The position numbers were made by a program, and so were the translations under genes. DNA of 64,000 nt from Shewanella indica (GTDB lineage: Bacteria; Pseudomonadota; Gammaproteobacteria; Enterobacterales; Shewanellaceae): the NCBI RefSeq assembly GCF_002836975.1, contig NZ_NIJK01000044.1, positions 62,001 to 126,000 of the forward strand, read 5' to 3'. Under the pieces are notes generated by a model. It saw only the letters and a list, made by a program, of their open reading frames with translations. It ran no database searches and was not told where the DNA came from. This document shows positions 34,999-42,909 of this stretch, piece after piece. Every line of letters begins with the position of its first letter. Positions within the stretch are counted from its first letter, which is position 1.

Positions 34999-36609
34999 AT
35001 GAACTCATTCAGTCAAGATGCGAAAGCCGGTGTTCAGGAAGTCACTGAACAGGAACACCAGCATCATCACGCCCCCAAGGGGATCATGCGCTGGTTGCTG
35101 ACCACCAACCATAAAGATATAGGCACACTCTATCTCTGGTTCAGCTTCATCATGTTCCTGATAGGGGGCGCCATGGCCATGGTGATCCGTGCTGAATTAT
35201 TCCAGCCCGGTTTGCAACTGGTCGAGCCCAATTTCTTTAACCAAATGACCACAGTACACGGTCTTATCATGGTTTTTGGTGCCGTGATGCCGGCCTTTAC
35301 CGGCCTGGCCAACTGGTTGATCCCCATGATGATAGGTGCGCCGGATATGGCGCTGCCGAGGATGAATAACTGGAGCTTTTGGATTTTACCCTTCGCCTTC
35401 TTAATCCTGCTTAGCTCATTGTTTATGGAAGGCGGCGGCCCCAATTTTGGCTGGACCTTCTATGCGCCATTGTCGACAACTTATAGCGCAGACAGCACAG
35501 CCTTGTTTGTTTTTTCAATACATATCATGGGGATAAGCTCAATCATGGGGGCGATCAACGTGATAGTCACCATAGTGAATCTGCGCGCACCTGGCATGAA
35601 CTGGATGAAGCTGCCCCTGTTCGTCTGGACCTGGCTTATCACCGCCTTCCTGCTGATAGCCGTCATGCCGGTATTGGCCGGGGCCGTGACCATGGTACTC
35701 ACAGACAAATTCTTCGGCACCAGCTTCTTCGATGCCGCCGGCGGTGGAGATCCTGTGATGTTCCAGCATATTTTCTGGTTCTTCGGCCACCCCGAGGTGT
35801 ACATAATGATCTTGCCGTCATTCGGTATCATCTCGGCCATCATTCCGGCATTCAGTCGCAAACCTTTGTTTGGCTACGCCTCAATGGTCTACGCCACCGC
35901 CAGCATCGCGATCCTCTCCTTCCTGGTGTGGGCACATCACATGTTCACCACAGGTATGCCTGTCTTTGCCGAACTCTTCTTTATGTACTGCACCATGCTG
36001 ATTGCCGTGCCAACCGGGGTCAAGGTATTCAACTGGGTTGCCACCATGTGGCGGGGATCCATCAGCTTTGAAGCCCCTATGATGTTCGCCTGTGCCTTTA
36101 TTATTCTCTTCACCATAGGCGGCTTCTCCGGCCTGATGTTGGCAATCACCCCAGCCGACTTCCAATACCATGACACTTACTTTGTGGTTGCCCATTTTCA
36201 TTATGTGCTGGTCACCGGTGCCATCTTCTCCATCATGGCCGCCGCCTATTACTGGCTACCCAAGTGGACCGGGCATATGTACAGCGAGACCTTGGCCAAG
36301 TGGCATTTCTGGTGCTCGGTCATTTCGGTCAATGTGTTGTTCTTCCCGATGCATTTCCTCGGGCTGGCCGGTATGCCCAGACGCATCCCCGACTACTCGG
36401 TGCAGTTTGCCGATGTCAATCAGATTGTCTCCATAGGCGGTTTTGCCTTTGGCCTGTCACAGCTAATATTTCTGGTACTGGTGATCAAGTGTATTCGCGG
36501 CGGCGCCCAGGCTCCGGCCAAACCTTGGGAAGGAGCCCAAGGGCTTGAGTGGACACTCCCAAGTCCGGCGCCTTATCACACCTTCAGCACTCCGCCGGAG
36601 ATTAAGTGA
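34999..36609 (+). CDS. ctaD: Cytochrome c oxidase subunit I
   Basis: Subunit I holds haem a and the haem a3-CuB site that reduces O2 and pumps protons. The 536-residue protein has twelve membrane helices and the expected landmarks: HGLIMVF, the HPEVY motif with the cross-linked His-Tyr pair, VWAHHMFTTG with two CuB histidines, and HYVLV with haem-ligand histidines near FHYVL. It follows coxB after nine bases. Confidence 0.98.
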   Translation: MNSFSQDAKAGVQEVTEQEHQHHHAPKGIMRWLLTTNHKDIGTLYLWFSFIMFLIGGAMAMVIRAELFQPGLQLVEPNFFNQMTTVHGLIMVFGAVMPAFTGLANWLIPMMIGAPDMALPRMNNWSFWILPFAFLILLSSLFMEGGGPNFGWTFYAPLSTTYSADSTALFVFSIHIMGISSIMGAINVIVTIVNLRAPGMNWMKLPLFVWTWLITAFLLIAVMPVLAGAVTMVLTDKFFGTSFFDAAGGGDPVMFQHIFWFFGHPEVYIMILPSFGIISAIIPAFSRKPLFGYASMVYATASIAILSFLVWAHHMFTTGMPVFAELFFMYCTMLIAVPTGVKVFNWVATMWRGSISFEAPMMFACAFIILFTIGGFSGLMLAITPADFQYHDTYFVVAHFHYVLVTGAIFSIMAAAYYWLPKWTGHMYSETLAKWHFWCSVISVNVLFFPMHFLGLAGMPRRIPDYSVQFADVNQIVSIGGFAFGLSQLIFLVLVIKCIRGGAQAPAKPWEGAQGLEWTLPSPAPYHTFSTPPEIK

Positions 36610-36610
36610 T

Positions 36611-37174
36611 ATGGCAGACTCCCGCCCCGACAACCGTAAACTGGTACGCCTGCTGCTACTTGGCGCCGTAGCCATGTTCGGCTTCGGCTTTGCCCTGGTG
36701 CCGCTCTATGACGTGCTTTGTCAGCAGTTGGGGATCAATGGCAAGACCAACACCAGCGCCGCTACTTATAGTGCCCAAGTGGATAACAGCCGCTTGGTCA
36801 CTGTAGAGTTTATCTCTCAGGTGGCCAAGGGAATGCCTTGGGAGTTCAAGCCGGAAGTGACCCGTATCAAGGTGCATCCCGGCCAGTTGACCCATACCCG
36901 CTTTCTGGCCCGCAACCTGTCACACCAATACAAGATAGGTCAGGCGATCCCTTCCGTTTCACCGGGACAAGGCGCCGCCTACTTCAATAAAACCGAGTGC
37001 TTCTGTTTCAATCAGCAGCCGCTGGCTGCCGATGCCAGTGCCGAGCTGCCGCTGGTGTTTTACGTGGATCCGGACCTGCCGGACTCCATCAGCACTCTGA
37101 CCCTCTCTTACACCCTCTATGACATCACGGATAGACAGATATCCGATGCCCTGGAGCAAGGAGCAGCGAAATGA
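36611..37174 (+). CDS. ctaG: Cytochrome oxidase copper chaperone CtaG
   Basis: CtaG (Cox11-type) delivers copper to the CuB site of subunit I. The 187-residue protein has one N-terminal membrane helix (LLLLGAVAMFGFGFALVPLYDVLC) and a periplasmic beta domain with the copper-binding CFCF motif in FNKTECFCFNQQPL. ATG 36611 was chosen; an in-frame start at 36545 would overlap ctaD. Its stop overlaps the coxC start. Confidence 0.95.
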   Translation: MADSRPDNRKLVRLLLLGAVAMFGFGFALVPLYDVLCQQLGINGKTNTSAATYSAQVDNSRLVTVEFISQVAKGMPWEFKPEVTRIKVHPGQLTHTRFLARNLSHQYKIGQAIPSVSPGQGAAYFNKTECFCFNQQPLAADASAELPLVFYVDPDLPDSISTLTLSYTLYDITDRQISDALEQGAAK

Positions 37175-38046
37175 CCAGTAAACATGAACACTATTATGTT
37201 CCGGCTCAAAGCGCCTGGCCGATTGTCGGCGCATTGGGGCTTTTCCTTATCGCCTATGGTGCCGGTACTTATGTATCCCAGCTCAAGTCTGACGGTGGCC
37301 ACGGCAGTTACGTACTGCTGGCAGGAATTGCTGTCATTCTGTTCATGCTGATTGGCTGGTTCAGAAACGTGATCCATGAATCCATGAGTGGTCTCTATTC
37401 GCCACAGATGGACAGGTCATTTCGGCAGGGAATGAGTTGGTTCATCTTCTCTGAGGTGATGTTCTTTGCGGCCTTTTTCGGCGCCCTCTTCTATGCCCGT
37501 ATGGTGGCCGTGCCTTGGTTGGGTGGCGCATCCAACAATGCCATGACCAACGAAGTGCTCTGGCCTGGATTCAGCGCAGGCTGGCCCTTACTGAAAACCC
37601 CGGACGGCACTGAAACCCAAGCCATGGGTTGGAATGGTTTACCCCTTTTCAACACCATTATTCTGCTTACCTCCTCTATTACCCTGCACTTTGCCCACCT
37701 GGGGTTAGAGAAAGGCAAACGCACCGCCTTAACCCTTTGGCTTGGACTCACCATCTTGCTGGGACTGGCATTTTTAATCTTGCAGGGAGAGGAATATGTC
37801 CATGCCTACACTGAGCTGGGGCTGACGCTGCAGTCCGGCATTTATGGCAACACCTTCTTCCTGCTGACAGGTTTCCACGGTATGCATGTGACTCTGGGCA
37901 CGCTGTTCCTGTTGGTGCTGTTTTTCAGGGTTTTAAAGGGGCACTTCAGCGCTGAGCGTCACTTTGCCTTTCAGGCCGGCAGTTGGTATTGGCACTTTGT
38001 CGATGTGGTGTGGCTATGCCTGTTTGTTTTTGTGTATGTGCTTTAG
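37171..38046 (+). CDS. coxC: Cytochrome c oxidase subunit III
   Basis: Subunit III stabilises the oxidase and aids proton uptake. The 291-residue protein has seven hydrophobic spans and family blocks such as WFIFSEVMFFAAFFGALFYAR, GFHGMHVTLGTLFLL and GSWYWHFVDVVWLCLFVFVYV. Its ATG overlaps the ctaG stop (ATGA). Its last four bases overlap the end of the convergent DUF2909 gene. Confidence 0.97.
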   Translation: MTSKHEHYYVPAQSAWPIVGALGLFLIAYGAGTYVSQLKSDGGHGSYVLLAGIAVILFMLIGWFRNVIHESMSGLYSPQMDRSFRQGMSWFIFSEVMFFAAFFGALFYARMVAVPWLGGASNNAMTNEVLWPGFSAGWPLLKTPDGTETQAMGWNGLPLFNTIILLTSSITLHFAHLGLEKGKRTALTLWLGLTILLGLAFLILQGEEYVHAYTELGLTLQSGIYGNTFFLLTGFHGMHVTLGTLFLLVLFFRVLKGHFSAERHFAFQAGSWYWHFVDVVWLCLFVFVYVL

Positions 38047-38261
38047 TAAGGCCGGGGATTAGGGGAAATAATCCCCAGCGCCAATGCCAGCAGCAACAAA
38101 AGAACCACCAACGCCGAAAACAGCACCCGGCGGCCAAGAAAACGGCTCATGGGAACAGATGAATCGCCGCGCACCATGATCCACAGGGCGCGACCAAGGT
38201 TGAAAATGATGAACAGCAGTAGCAGTACCAATATGACTTTAAAGAAAAAACTGACTGACAT
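38043..38261 (-). CDS. DUF2909 family twin-transmembrane protein
   Basis: The 72-residue protein has two membrane spans (FFFKVILVLLLLFIIFNLGRALW and RVLFSALVVLLLLLALALGI) with a short loop containing DSSVPMSRFLGRR. Small proteins of this type are common between coxC and the SURF1 gene in gammaproteobacteria, which suggests a role in oxidase assembly, unproven. GGGAGAG precedes the ATG. Both ends overlap neighbours on the other strand. Confidence 0.82.
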   Translation of the reverse strand: MSVSFFFKVILVLLLLFIIFNLGRALWIMVRGDSSVPMSRFLGRRVLFSALVVLLLLLALALGIISPNPRPY

Positions 38262-38979
38262 TCACTCTCCCATCCCTTGGGGGCGTTACCTTGCACTGTT
38301 ATTTACTTTGGGGCTGTTTCTACTCATGGTCAAGCTGGGATTCTGGCAACTGCAGCGCGCTGAAGAAAAGCAACTATTGGCCCAGGAGATTGCCGCCAGA
38401 GCGGATGCGGGGCCAAGCAGCTTTTCAGCTCTGCTGAGGCGAGACCCAGACACCCGACTCACAGGGCAGAAACTGCAGCTGAGCGCCAATGTATTGAGCG
38501 GTAAGCAATTGCTGCTGGACAACCAGGTGTATCAGGGACGCGTGGGCTACCTGTTGCTGCAACCTTTGCAAGTTGAGCCGGAGCAACCCTGGCTATTGCT
38601 GGAGCTGGGGTTTATCCCAGCCGCAGAAAAACGCAGTGAACTGCCAGAGATATTGCCATTACCGCCACGCCTCACCCTCGAAGGCCGATTGTGGCAAAAG
38701 GGCAGTAATCCACTGAGCCAGGAGCTCTTGGCCGAAGCCGGTTGGCCCAAGCGAATACAAAATCTCAACTGGCCGCAGCTCGAGCACTTGCTTGGGCACA
38801 AACTGATCCCGGCCGTGTTGCAGCCGGTTCAGCTGGAAGGTGTGGACTTGCCAAGACCCTGGCAGCCATTGCCCATGCCGGCTGAAAAACACCTGGGTTA
38901 TGCCCTGCAGTGGTTTTCCATGGCTGCCGCCCTGTTATTACTGCTTGTCTGGTGGCGCTGGAAACTGAATCGACACTAA
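38233..38979 (+). CDS. SURF1 family oxidase assembly protein
   Basis: SURF1 proteins help insert haem a into subunit I. The protein has an N-terminal helix (YLALLFTLGLFLLMVKLGFWQLQRAEEK), a periplasmic domain with GQKLQLSANVLSGKQLLLDNQVYQGRVGYLLLQPL, and a C-terminal helix (HLGYALQWFSMAAALLLLLVWWRW), the SURF1 layout. The start is uncertain: ATG 38233 gives 248 residues but overlaps the divergent DUF2909 gene by 29 bases and lacks a clear ribosome-binding site. The next in-frame ATG would cut into the first helix. Confidence 0.85.
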   Translation: MTLKKKLTDIHSPIPWGRYLALLFTLGLFLLMVKLGFWQLQRAEEKQLLAQEIAARADAGPSSFSALLRRDPDTRLTGQKLQLSANVLSGKQLLLDNQVYQGRVGYLLLQPLQVEPEQPWLLLELGFIPAAEKRSELPEILPLPPRLTLEGRLWQKGSNPLSQELLAEAGWPKRIQNLNWPQLEHLLGHKLIPAVLQPVQLEGVDLPRPWQPLPMPAEKHLGYALQWFSMAAALLLLLVWWRWKLNRH

Positions 38980-39030
38980 CCATAGGGCGAGCTGAATTCA
39001 GAACGCCCAATAACAGCAAGAGGAGCCAGG

Positions 39031-39573
39031 ATGAACTCCCGAACCCAAAGACCACTCTTGATACTACTGCTGGCCTTTGCCCTGCCTGTGATACTGGCAA
39101 AACTGGTACTGAGCTTCGAGCTGTATCAAGGCGGAGCCACCAATAAGGGCCAGTTGCTGCCGGCTAATCTGGGTTATCAACAACTTGGGCTAGACAACCC
39201 GCTTCCCGGCCGTTGGCAAGTCCTATACCTGATACCGGCCAACTGCGATGAACTGTGCCAGGAACGACTCTACATATTGCAGCAGAGCCATACGGCGCTG
39301 GGCGCCGAGATGGACAGGGTCGACACCCTGATTTTCATCAACCGGGAAAGCGACACGGAAGCTCCGCTAAACAAGGACTTTCATCGAGTCACTCTGGATA
39401 AACCTCTGACCGCCGAGAATCCATTACAGCAGCAGATGTTGGTGATAGTCGACCCTCTGGGCGCTTGGGTGTTGGCCTATCCGGGGGTAGTGGATCACCA
39501 GGGCCAACTCCTGCAGGGCAAAGCCTTGGTCAGCGACCTGCGCAAGCTGTTGAAACTCTCGAGGGTGGGCTGA
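39031..39573 (+). CDS. Membrane-anchored protein with Sco-like CxxxC, oxidase cluster
   Basis: This 180-residue protein has one N-terminal membrane helix (LLILLLAFALPVILAKLVLSF) and a soluble domain with NCDELCQERLYILQQ. Cys72 and Cys76 form a CxxxC like that of Sco proteins, following the strand-like WQVLYLIP, in a thioredoxin-like order. I know of no assigned function. Its place between the SURF1 gene and ctaA suggests copper or thiol handling for oxidase assembly. AGAGGAGCCAGG lies upstream; its stop overlaps the ctaA start. Confidence 0.75.
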   Translation: MNSRTQRPLLILLLAFALPVILAKLVLSFELYQGGATNKGQLLPANLGYQQLGLDNPLPGRWQVLYLIPANCDELCQERLYILQQSHTALGAEMDRVDTLIFINRESDTEAPLNKDFHRVTLDKPLTAENPLQQQMLVIVDPLGAWVLAYPGVVDHQGQLLQGKALVSDLRKLLKLSRVG

Positions 39574-40556
39574 TGAAACTGAACTTGCTACTGAAGATGA
39601 CCCTGATCTGCACTCTGACGGTCATCCTGTTGGGTGCCTACACCCGGCTGTCGGATGCCGGTCTTGGCTGCCCCGACTGGCCCGGTTGCAATGGCCATAT
39701 CAAAGTGCCTTCCCAGGCCCATGAGTTGGCTCATGTCGAACGCCACTTTCCGGGACAAGAAATCGAACCCAAGAAAGCCTGGCTGGAGATGATCCACAGA
39801 TACGTGGCCGGTTCACTGGGGATTCTGGTATTACTTATTTTGATCCAGAGTTGGCGTGGCAGAGAAACTCCGAAGAAGCTGCCGGGACTGATCGCCGCAC
39901 TGATCGTATTTCAAGCGCTGCTGGGAATGTGGACTGTGACCATGAAACTGATGCCCGTCATGGTCATGTCTCACCTGCTCGGGGGATTCACCCTGTTTTC
40001 GCTGCTGTTGCTGCTGTATCTCAGGCTCCGGCCGCTGCAAATTCCGGATGGCGATCCCAAAGCCCGCACCTTGGCGCCTTTGGCCATGGTGACGCTGGCC
40101 ATTGTGGTACTGCAAATTCTGCTTGGCGGTTGGACCTCCTCCAACTACGCCGCCCTGGCCTGCACAGAGTTGCCTATCTGCGAAGGTGACTGGAGCAGCA
40201 ACCTACGTCTGGCAGATGCCTTCTCTCCTTTTCAGGGGCAGCATCCCAGCTTTGAGTTCGGCGTATTGGATTATCACACCCGGATGACCATACATATTGC
40301 CCACCGAATAGGCGCCCTGCTGACCGCGATAGTGGTACTCACCCTGGCATTCATGCTCTGGCGCAGAGCCGACTCGAGCATGCTGAAACGCTCGGCTCTG
40401 GTACTCACCTTGGTGCTGGGATTACAGCTGTCATTGGGCCTGGCCAACGTATTGCTGCATCTGCCGCTGCCGGTGGCGGTTGCCCATAACGGCGGCGCAG
40501 CCCTGCTGCTGCTGACTTTGGTATTCATCAACTATGCGCTTTGGCGTAAAGCCTGA
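39573..40556 (+). CDS. ctaA: Haem A synthase
   Basis: CtaA oxidises haem O to haem A for the oxidase. The 327-residue membrane protein has eight hydrophobic helices in two similar halves, each with a histidine pair ([11 protein letters not shown] and [12 protein letters not shown]) and a loop cysteine pair (CPDWPGC and CTELPIC). ATG 39573 shares a base with the preceding stop (TGATG). Confidence 0.95.
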   Translation: MKLNLLLKMTLICTLTVILLGAYTRLSDAGLGCPDWPGCNGHIKVPSQAHELAHVERHFPGQEIEPKKAWLEMIHRYVAGSLGILVLLILIQSWRGRETPKKLPGLIAALIVFQALLGMWTVTMKLMPVMVMSHLLGGFTLFSLLLLLYLRLRPLQIPDGDPKARTLAPLAMVTLAIVVLQILLGGWTSSNYAALACTELPICEGDWSSNLRLADAFSPFQGQHPSFEFGVLDYHTRMTIHIAHRIGALLTAIVVLTLAFMLWRRADSSMLKRSALVLTLVLGLQLSLGLANVLLHLPLPVAVAHNGGAALLLLTLVFINYALWRKA

Positions 40557-40569
40557 AGAGGGACTGTTT

Positions 40570-41475
40570 ATGGCTAAACTACTCTCCATAGCCCAGGACG
40601 CGACCCGCACAGAGATCTCCTGGCGCGATTACCTGGAAATGACCAAACCCAAGGTGGTGGCGCTGATGTTACTCACCGTCCTGGTGGGTATGTGCCTGGC
40701 GTTGCCCGGTGCCGTCCCCCTACAGCCCTTGTTTGCCGGGTTAATGGGAATTGCCATGATGGCGGGCTCGGCGGCCGCCTTGAATCACCTTATCGATCGA
40801 CGCATCGATGGCCTGATGGCCCGCACTTATAACCGCCCCTTACCCAAGGGACGAGTGAGCGTGAGTCGGGCCTTGAGCTTTGCCGTCTTGCTTGGACTGG
40901 CGGGCTTTACCCTACTCTATTGGCTGGTGAATCCACTCACCGCCTGGTTGACCTGTGCCAGCCTGATTGGCTACGCCCTTATCTATACCGCCTATTTAAA
41001 GCGGGCAACCCCCCAAAATATCGTGATAGGTGGCCTTGCCGGTGCCATGCCGCCACTGCTGGGTTGGACGGCGGTAACCAATGACTTTCACGGCCACGCC
41101 TGGCTGTTGGTGATCATTATTTTCACCTGGACTCCACCTCATTTCTGGGCCTTGGCCATTCACCGTCAAAAAGAGTACGCCAAGGTGGATATCCCCATGC
41201 TGCCTGTGACTCACGGGGTGGAATTTACCAAGACCTGTATTCTGCTCTACACCCTTCTGCTGGCCATCGCCTGCTTATTGCCGGTTTTGGTTGGCTTGAG
41301 TGGCCCCGTCTATCTGCTGGCTTCCACCATTCTCAGTTGCCTGTTTATCTACAAGGCCTGGCAACTCAAGTTTGCCGATCGCCCCGGACTGGCGATGGCC
41401 GTGTTCCGTTTCTCCATCTATCAGCTGATGCTGCTGTTTATTGCCCTGCTGGTGGATCATTACCTCTGGAGTTGA
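40570..41475 (+). CDS. ctaB: Protohaem IX farnesyltransferase (haem O synthase)
   Basis: This UbiA-type prenyltransferase attaches a farnesyl group to haem B, giving haem O, which CtaA uses. The 301-residue protein has the polyprenyl-binding [23 protein letters not shown], equivalent to NxxxD, and [31 protein letters not shown] 40570 has GAGGGA upstream; an ATG at 40534 would overlap ctaA. Confidence 0.96.
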   Translation: MAKLLSIAQDATRTEISWRDYLEMTKPKVVALMLLTVLVGMCLALPGAVPLQPLFAGLMGIAMMAGSAAALNHLIDRRIDGLMARTYNRPLPKGRVSVSRALSFAVLLGLAGFTLLYWLVNPLTAWLTCASLIGYALIYTAYLKRATPQNIVIGGLAGAMPPLLGWTAVTNDFHGHAWLLVIIIFTWTPPHFWALAIHRQKEYAKVDIPMLPVTHGVEFTKTCILLYTLLLAIACLLPVLVGLSGPVYLLASTILSCLFIYKAWQLKFADRPGLAMAVFRFSIYQLMLLFIALLVDHYLWS

Positions 41476-41478
41476 ATC

Positions 41479-42126
41479 ATGAAGAAACGCATCTTGGTGG
41501 CGGGGATTTTGCTCATAGGTCTTGGCGGTTTGGCCAGTGTACAGCTGTTTCACCGACCTTCGTCTCAGCCGCCGCAGGCATTGCAAACCAGCTTTCAATA
41601 TGAAACCCCGAGACCACTGCAACCTTTTGAGTTGCAGGACCAAAACGGCCATCAATTCGATAATGACAAGCTAAAACAGCAATGGAGTCTGATTTTCGCC
41701 GGTTACACCTCCTGCCCGGACGTATGCCCAACCACCCTCGGCAAACTCAGTGCCGTCTACCCGAAACTGGCACAAGTGGCACCAATACAGGTGATACTGC
41801 TCAGTGTCGATCCTGAGCGTGACAGCCAAAGCAAACTCAAGGACTACCTGGCCTTCTTTAATCCCGAGTTCATAGGTTTGCGGGCCGAGCACCCGGCATT
41901 ACTGCCCTTCAGCCGCGATCTGGGCCTGGTGTATTCACTGGTCGGCGATGGCCCTGACTACCAAGTGGATCACAGCGCCTCTTTGATCCTGATCTCGCCC
42001 GACGGCCGCCGCTACGCCACCATCAAGCCCAGTTCACAAACTCCCGGACAACTGCCGCAGATCCGCAACGATGAACTGCTGGCCGACTTCCGTACTCTGG
42101 TTACTCAGTATCGAGGGCCTCACTAA
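41479..42126 (+). CDS. Sco family copper chaperone
   Basis: Sco proteins metallate or reduce the CuA site of subunit II. The 215-residue protein has an N-terminal anchor (ILVAGILLIGLGGLASVQLF), a thioredoxin fold with Cys79 and Cys83 in SCPDVCP, and the conserved His near DYQVDHSASLILI. It follows ctaB after three bases and closes the oxidase cluster. Confidence 0.95.
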   Translation: MKKRILVAGILLIGLGGLASVQLFHRPSSQPPQALQTSFQYETPRPLQPFELQDQNGHQFDNDKLKQQWSLIFAGYTSCPDVCPTTLGKLSAVYPKLAQVAPIQVILLSVDPERDSQSKLKDYLAFFNPEFIGLRAEHPALLPFSRDLGLVYSLVGDGPDYQVDHSASLILISPDGRRYATIKPSSQTPGQLPQIRNDELLADFRTLVTQYRGPH

Positions 42127-42230
42127 CCCCCTAAAGAGCCTAGTCATTCATATACCATTTTTCTTTTGAAAATAGGCAGAAGTGAAATTTGCCGACTATC
42201 TTTTGTGTGTTGGGAAAACAGGGAAGCACT

Positions 42231-42548
42231 ATGTCCATCGACACACAGGCACTGGGAACAGAGATCAGCATTCGCAATATTCAGCCACTCTACCAAAAAC
42301 TATTGGAACTCCTGCATCGGGTCGATGAATTGATCCTGGATGCCGGTGAGCTGCACAAGGTGGATACTGCCGGCGCCCAGCTGCTGTACCTGTTTGCGCT
42401 GAGTTGCGACAAGCGGGGGTTGAAACTGTCATGGCAACGGGCTCAACCCACCTTTATCGCTCAACTGACACGCCTGGGGATCAGGATCCCGACACTCGAT
42501 TCAGATTTTGAAAAGGAAACGCTCAATGAAGACTATCCTCGCAGTTGA
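42231..42548 (+). CDS. STAS domain protein
   Basis: The 105-residue protein is a single STAS domain, like anti-anti-sigma factors, with LILDAGELHKVDTAGAQLLYLFALSC; the Asp-Thr-Ala here replaces the usual Asp-Ser-(Ala/Ser) phosphorylation motif. ATG 42231 follows AGGGAAG. It overlaps the next gene, cheY, by 23 bases and so starts a chemotaxis operon. Its job there is unknown. Confidence 0.85.
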   Translation: MSIDTQALGTEISIRNIQPLYQKLLELLHRVDELILDAGELHKVDTAGAQLLYLFALSCDKRGLKLSWQRAQPTFIAQLTRLGIRIPTLDSDFEKETLNEDYPRS

Positions 42549-42888
42549 TGATTCAGCCTCCATGCGGCAAATGGTGAGCTTTACCCTCAAGACAGCAGGT
42601 TTCGACGTGACCGAAGCCAACAATGGCGAGGAAGCGTTGAAAGTAGCCCAAGGCAGAGAGTTTGACCTGGTGATATCGGACGTCAACATGCCAATTATGG
42701 ATGGTATCGAGCTGATACGTAACCTGCGCAATCTGCCCAACTACAAGTTTGTGCCCATGTTGATGCTGACCACAGAGTCGACCACAGACAAGAAGCAACA
42801 GGGACGAGCCGCCGGAGCCACCGGCTGGATAGTCAAACCCTTCAACCCGGATCAGCTGTTGGCCACGGTTCGCAAAGTATTGGGTTAG
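42526..42888 (+). CDS. cheY: CheY-type response regulator
   Basis: The 120-residue single-domain receiver carries Asp8/Asp9, phosphoacceptor Asp52 in LVISDVNMPIMDG, Thr in LMLTTES and Lys in WIVKPFNP. It would be phosphorylated by the CheA in the same operon and would bind the flagellar switch or another target. AAAGGAAAC lies upstream. No cheZ phosphatase gene is nearby. Confidence 0.93.
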   Translation: MKTILAVDDSASMRQMVSFTLKTAGFDVTEANNGEEALKVAQGREFDLVISDVNMPIMDGIELIRNLRNLPNYKFVPMLMLTTESTTDKKQQGRAAGATGWIVKPFNPDQLLATVRKVLG

Positions 42889-42909
42889 CCTCCGGCAAGG
42901 AGCGGATAT

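Noticed and set aside
42127..42230. Sigma-28 promoter before the chemotaxis operon (GCCGACTA at about 42190)
   Set aside because: The -10 is close to GCCGATAA, but no TAAA-type -35 lies at the right spacing.
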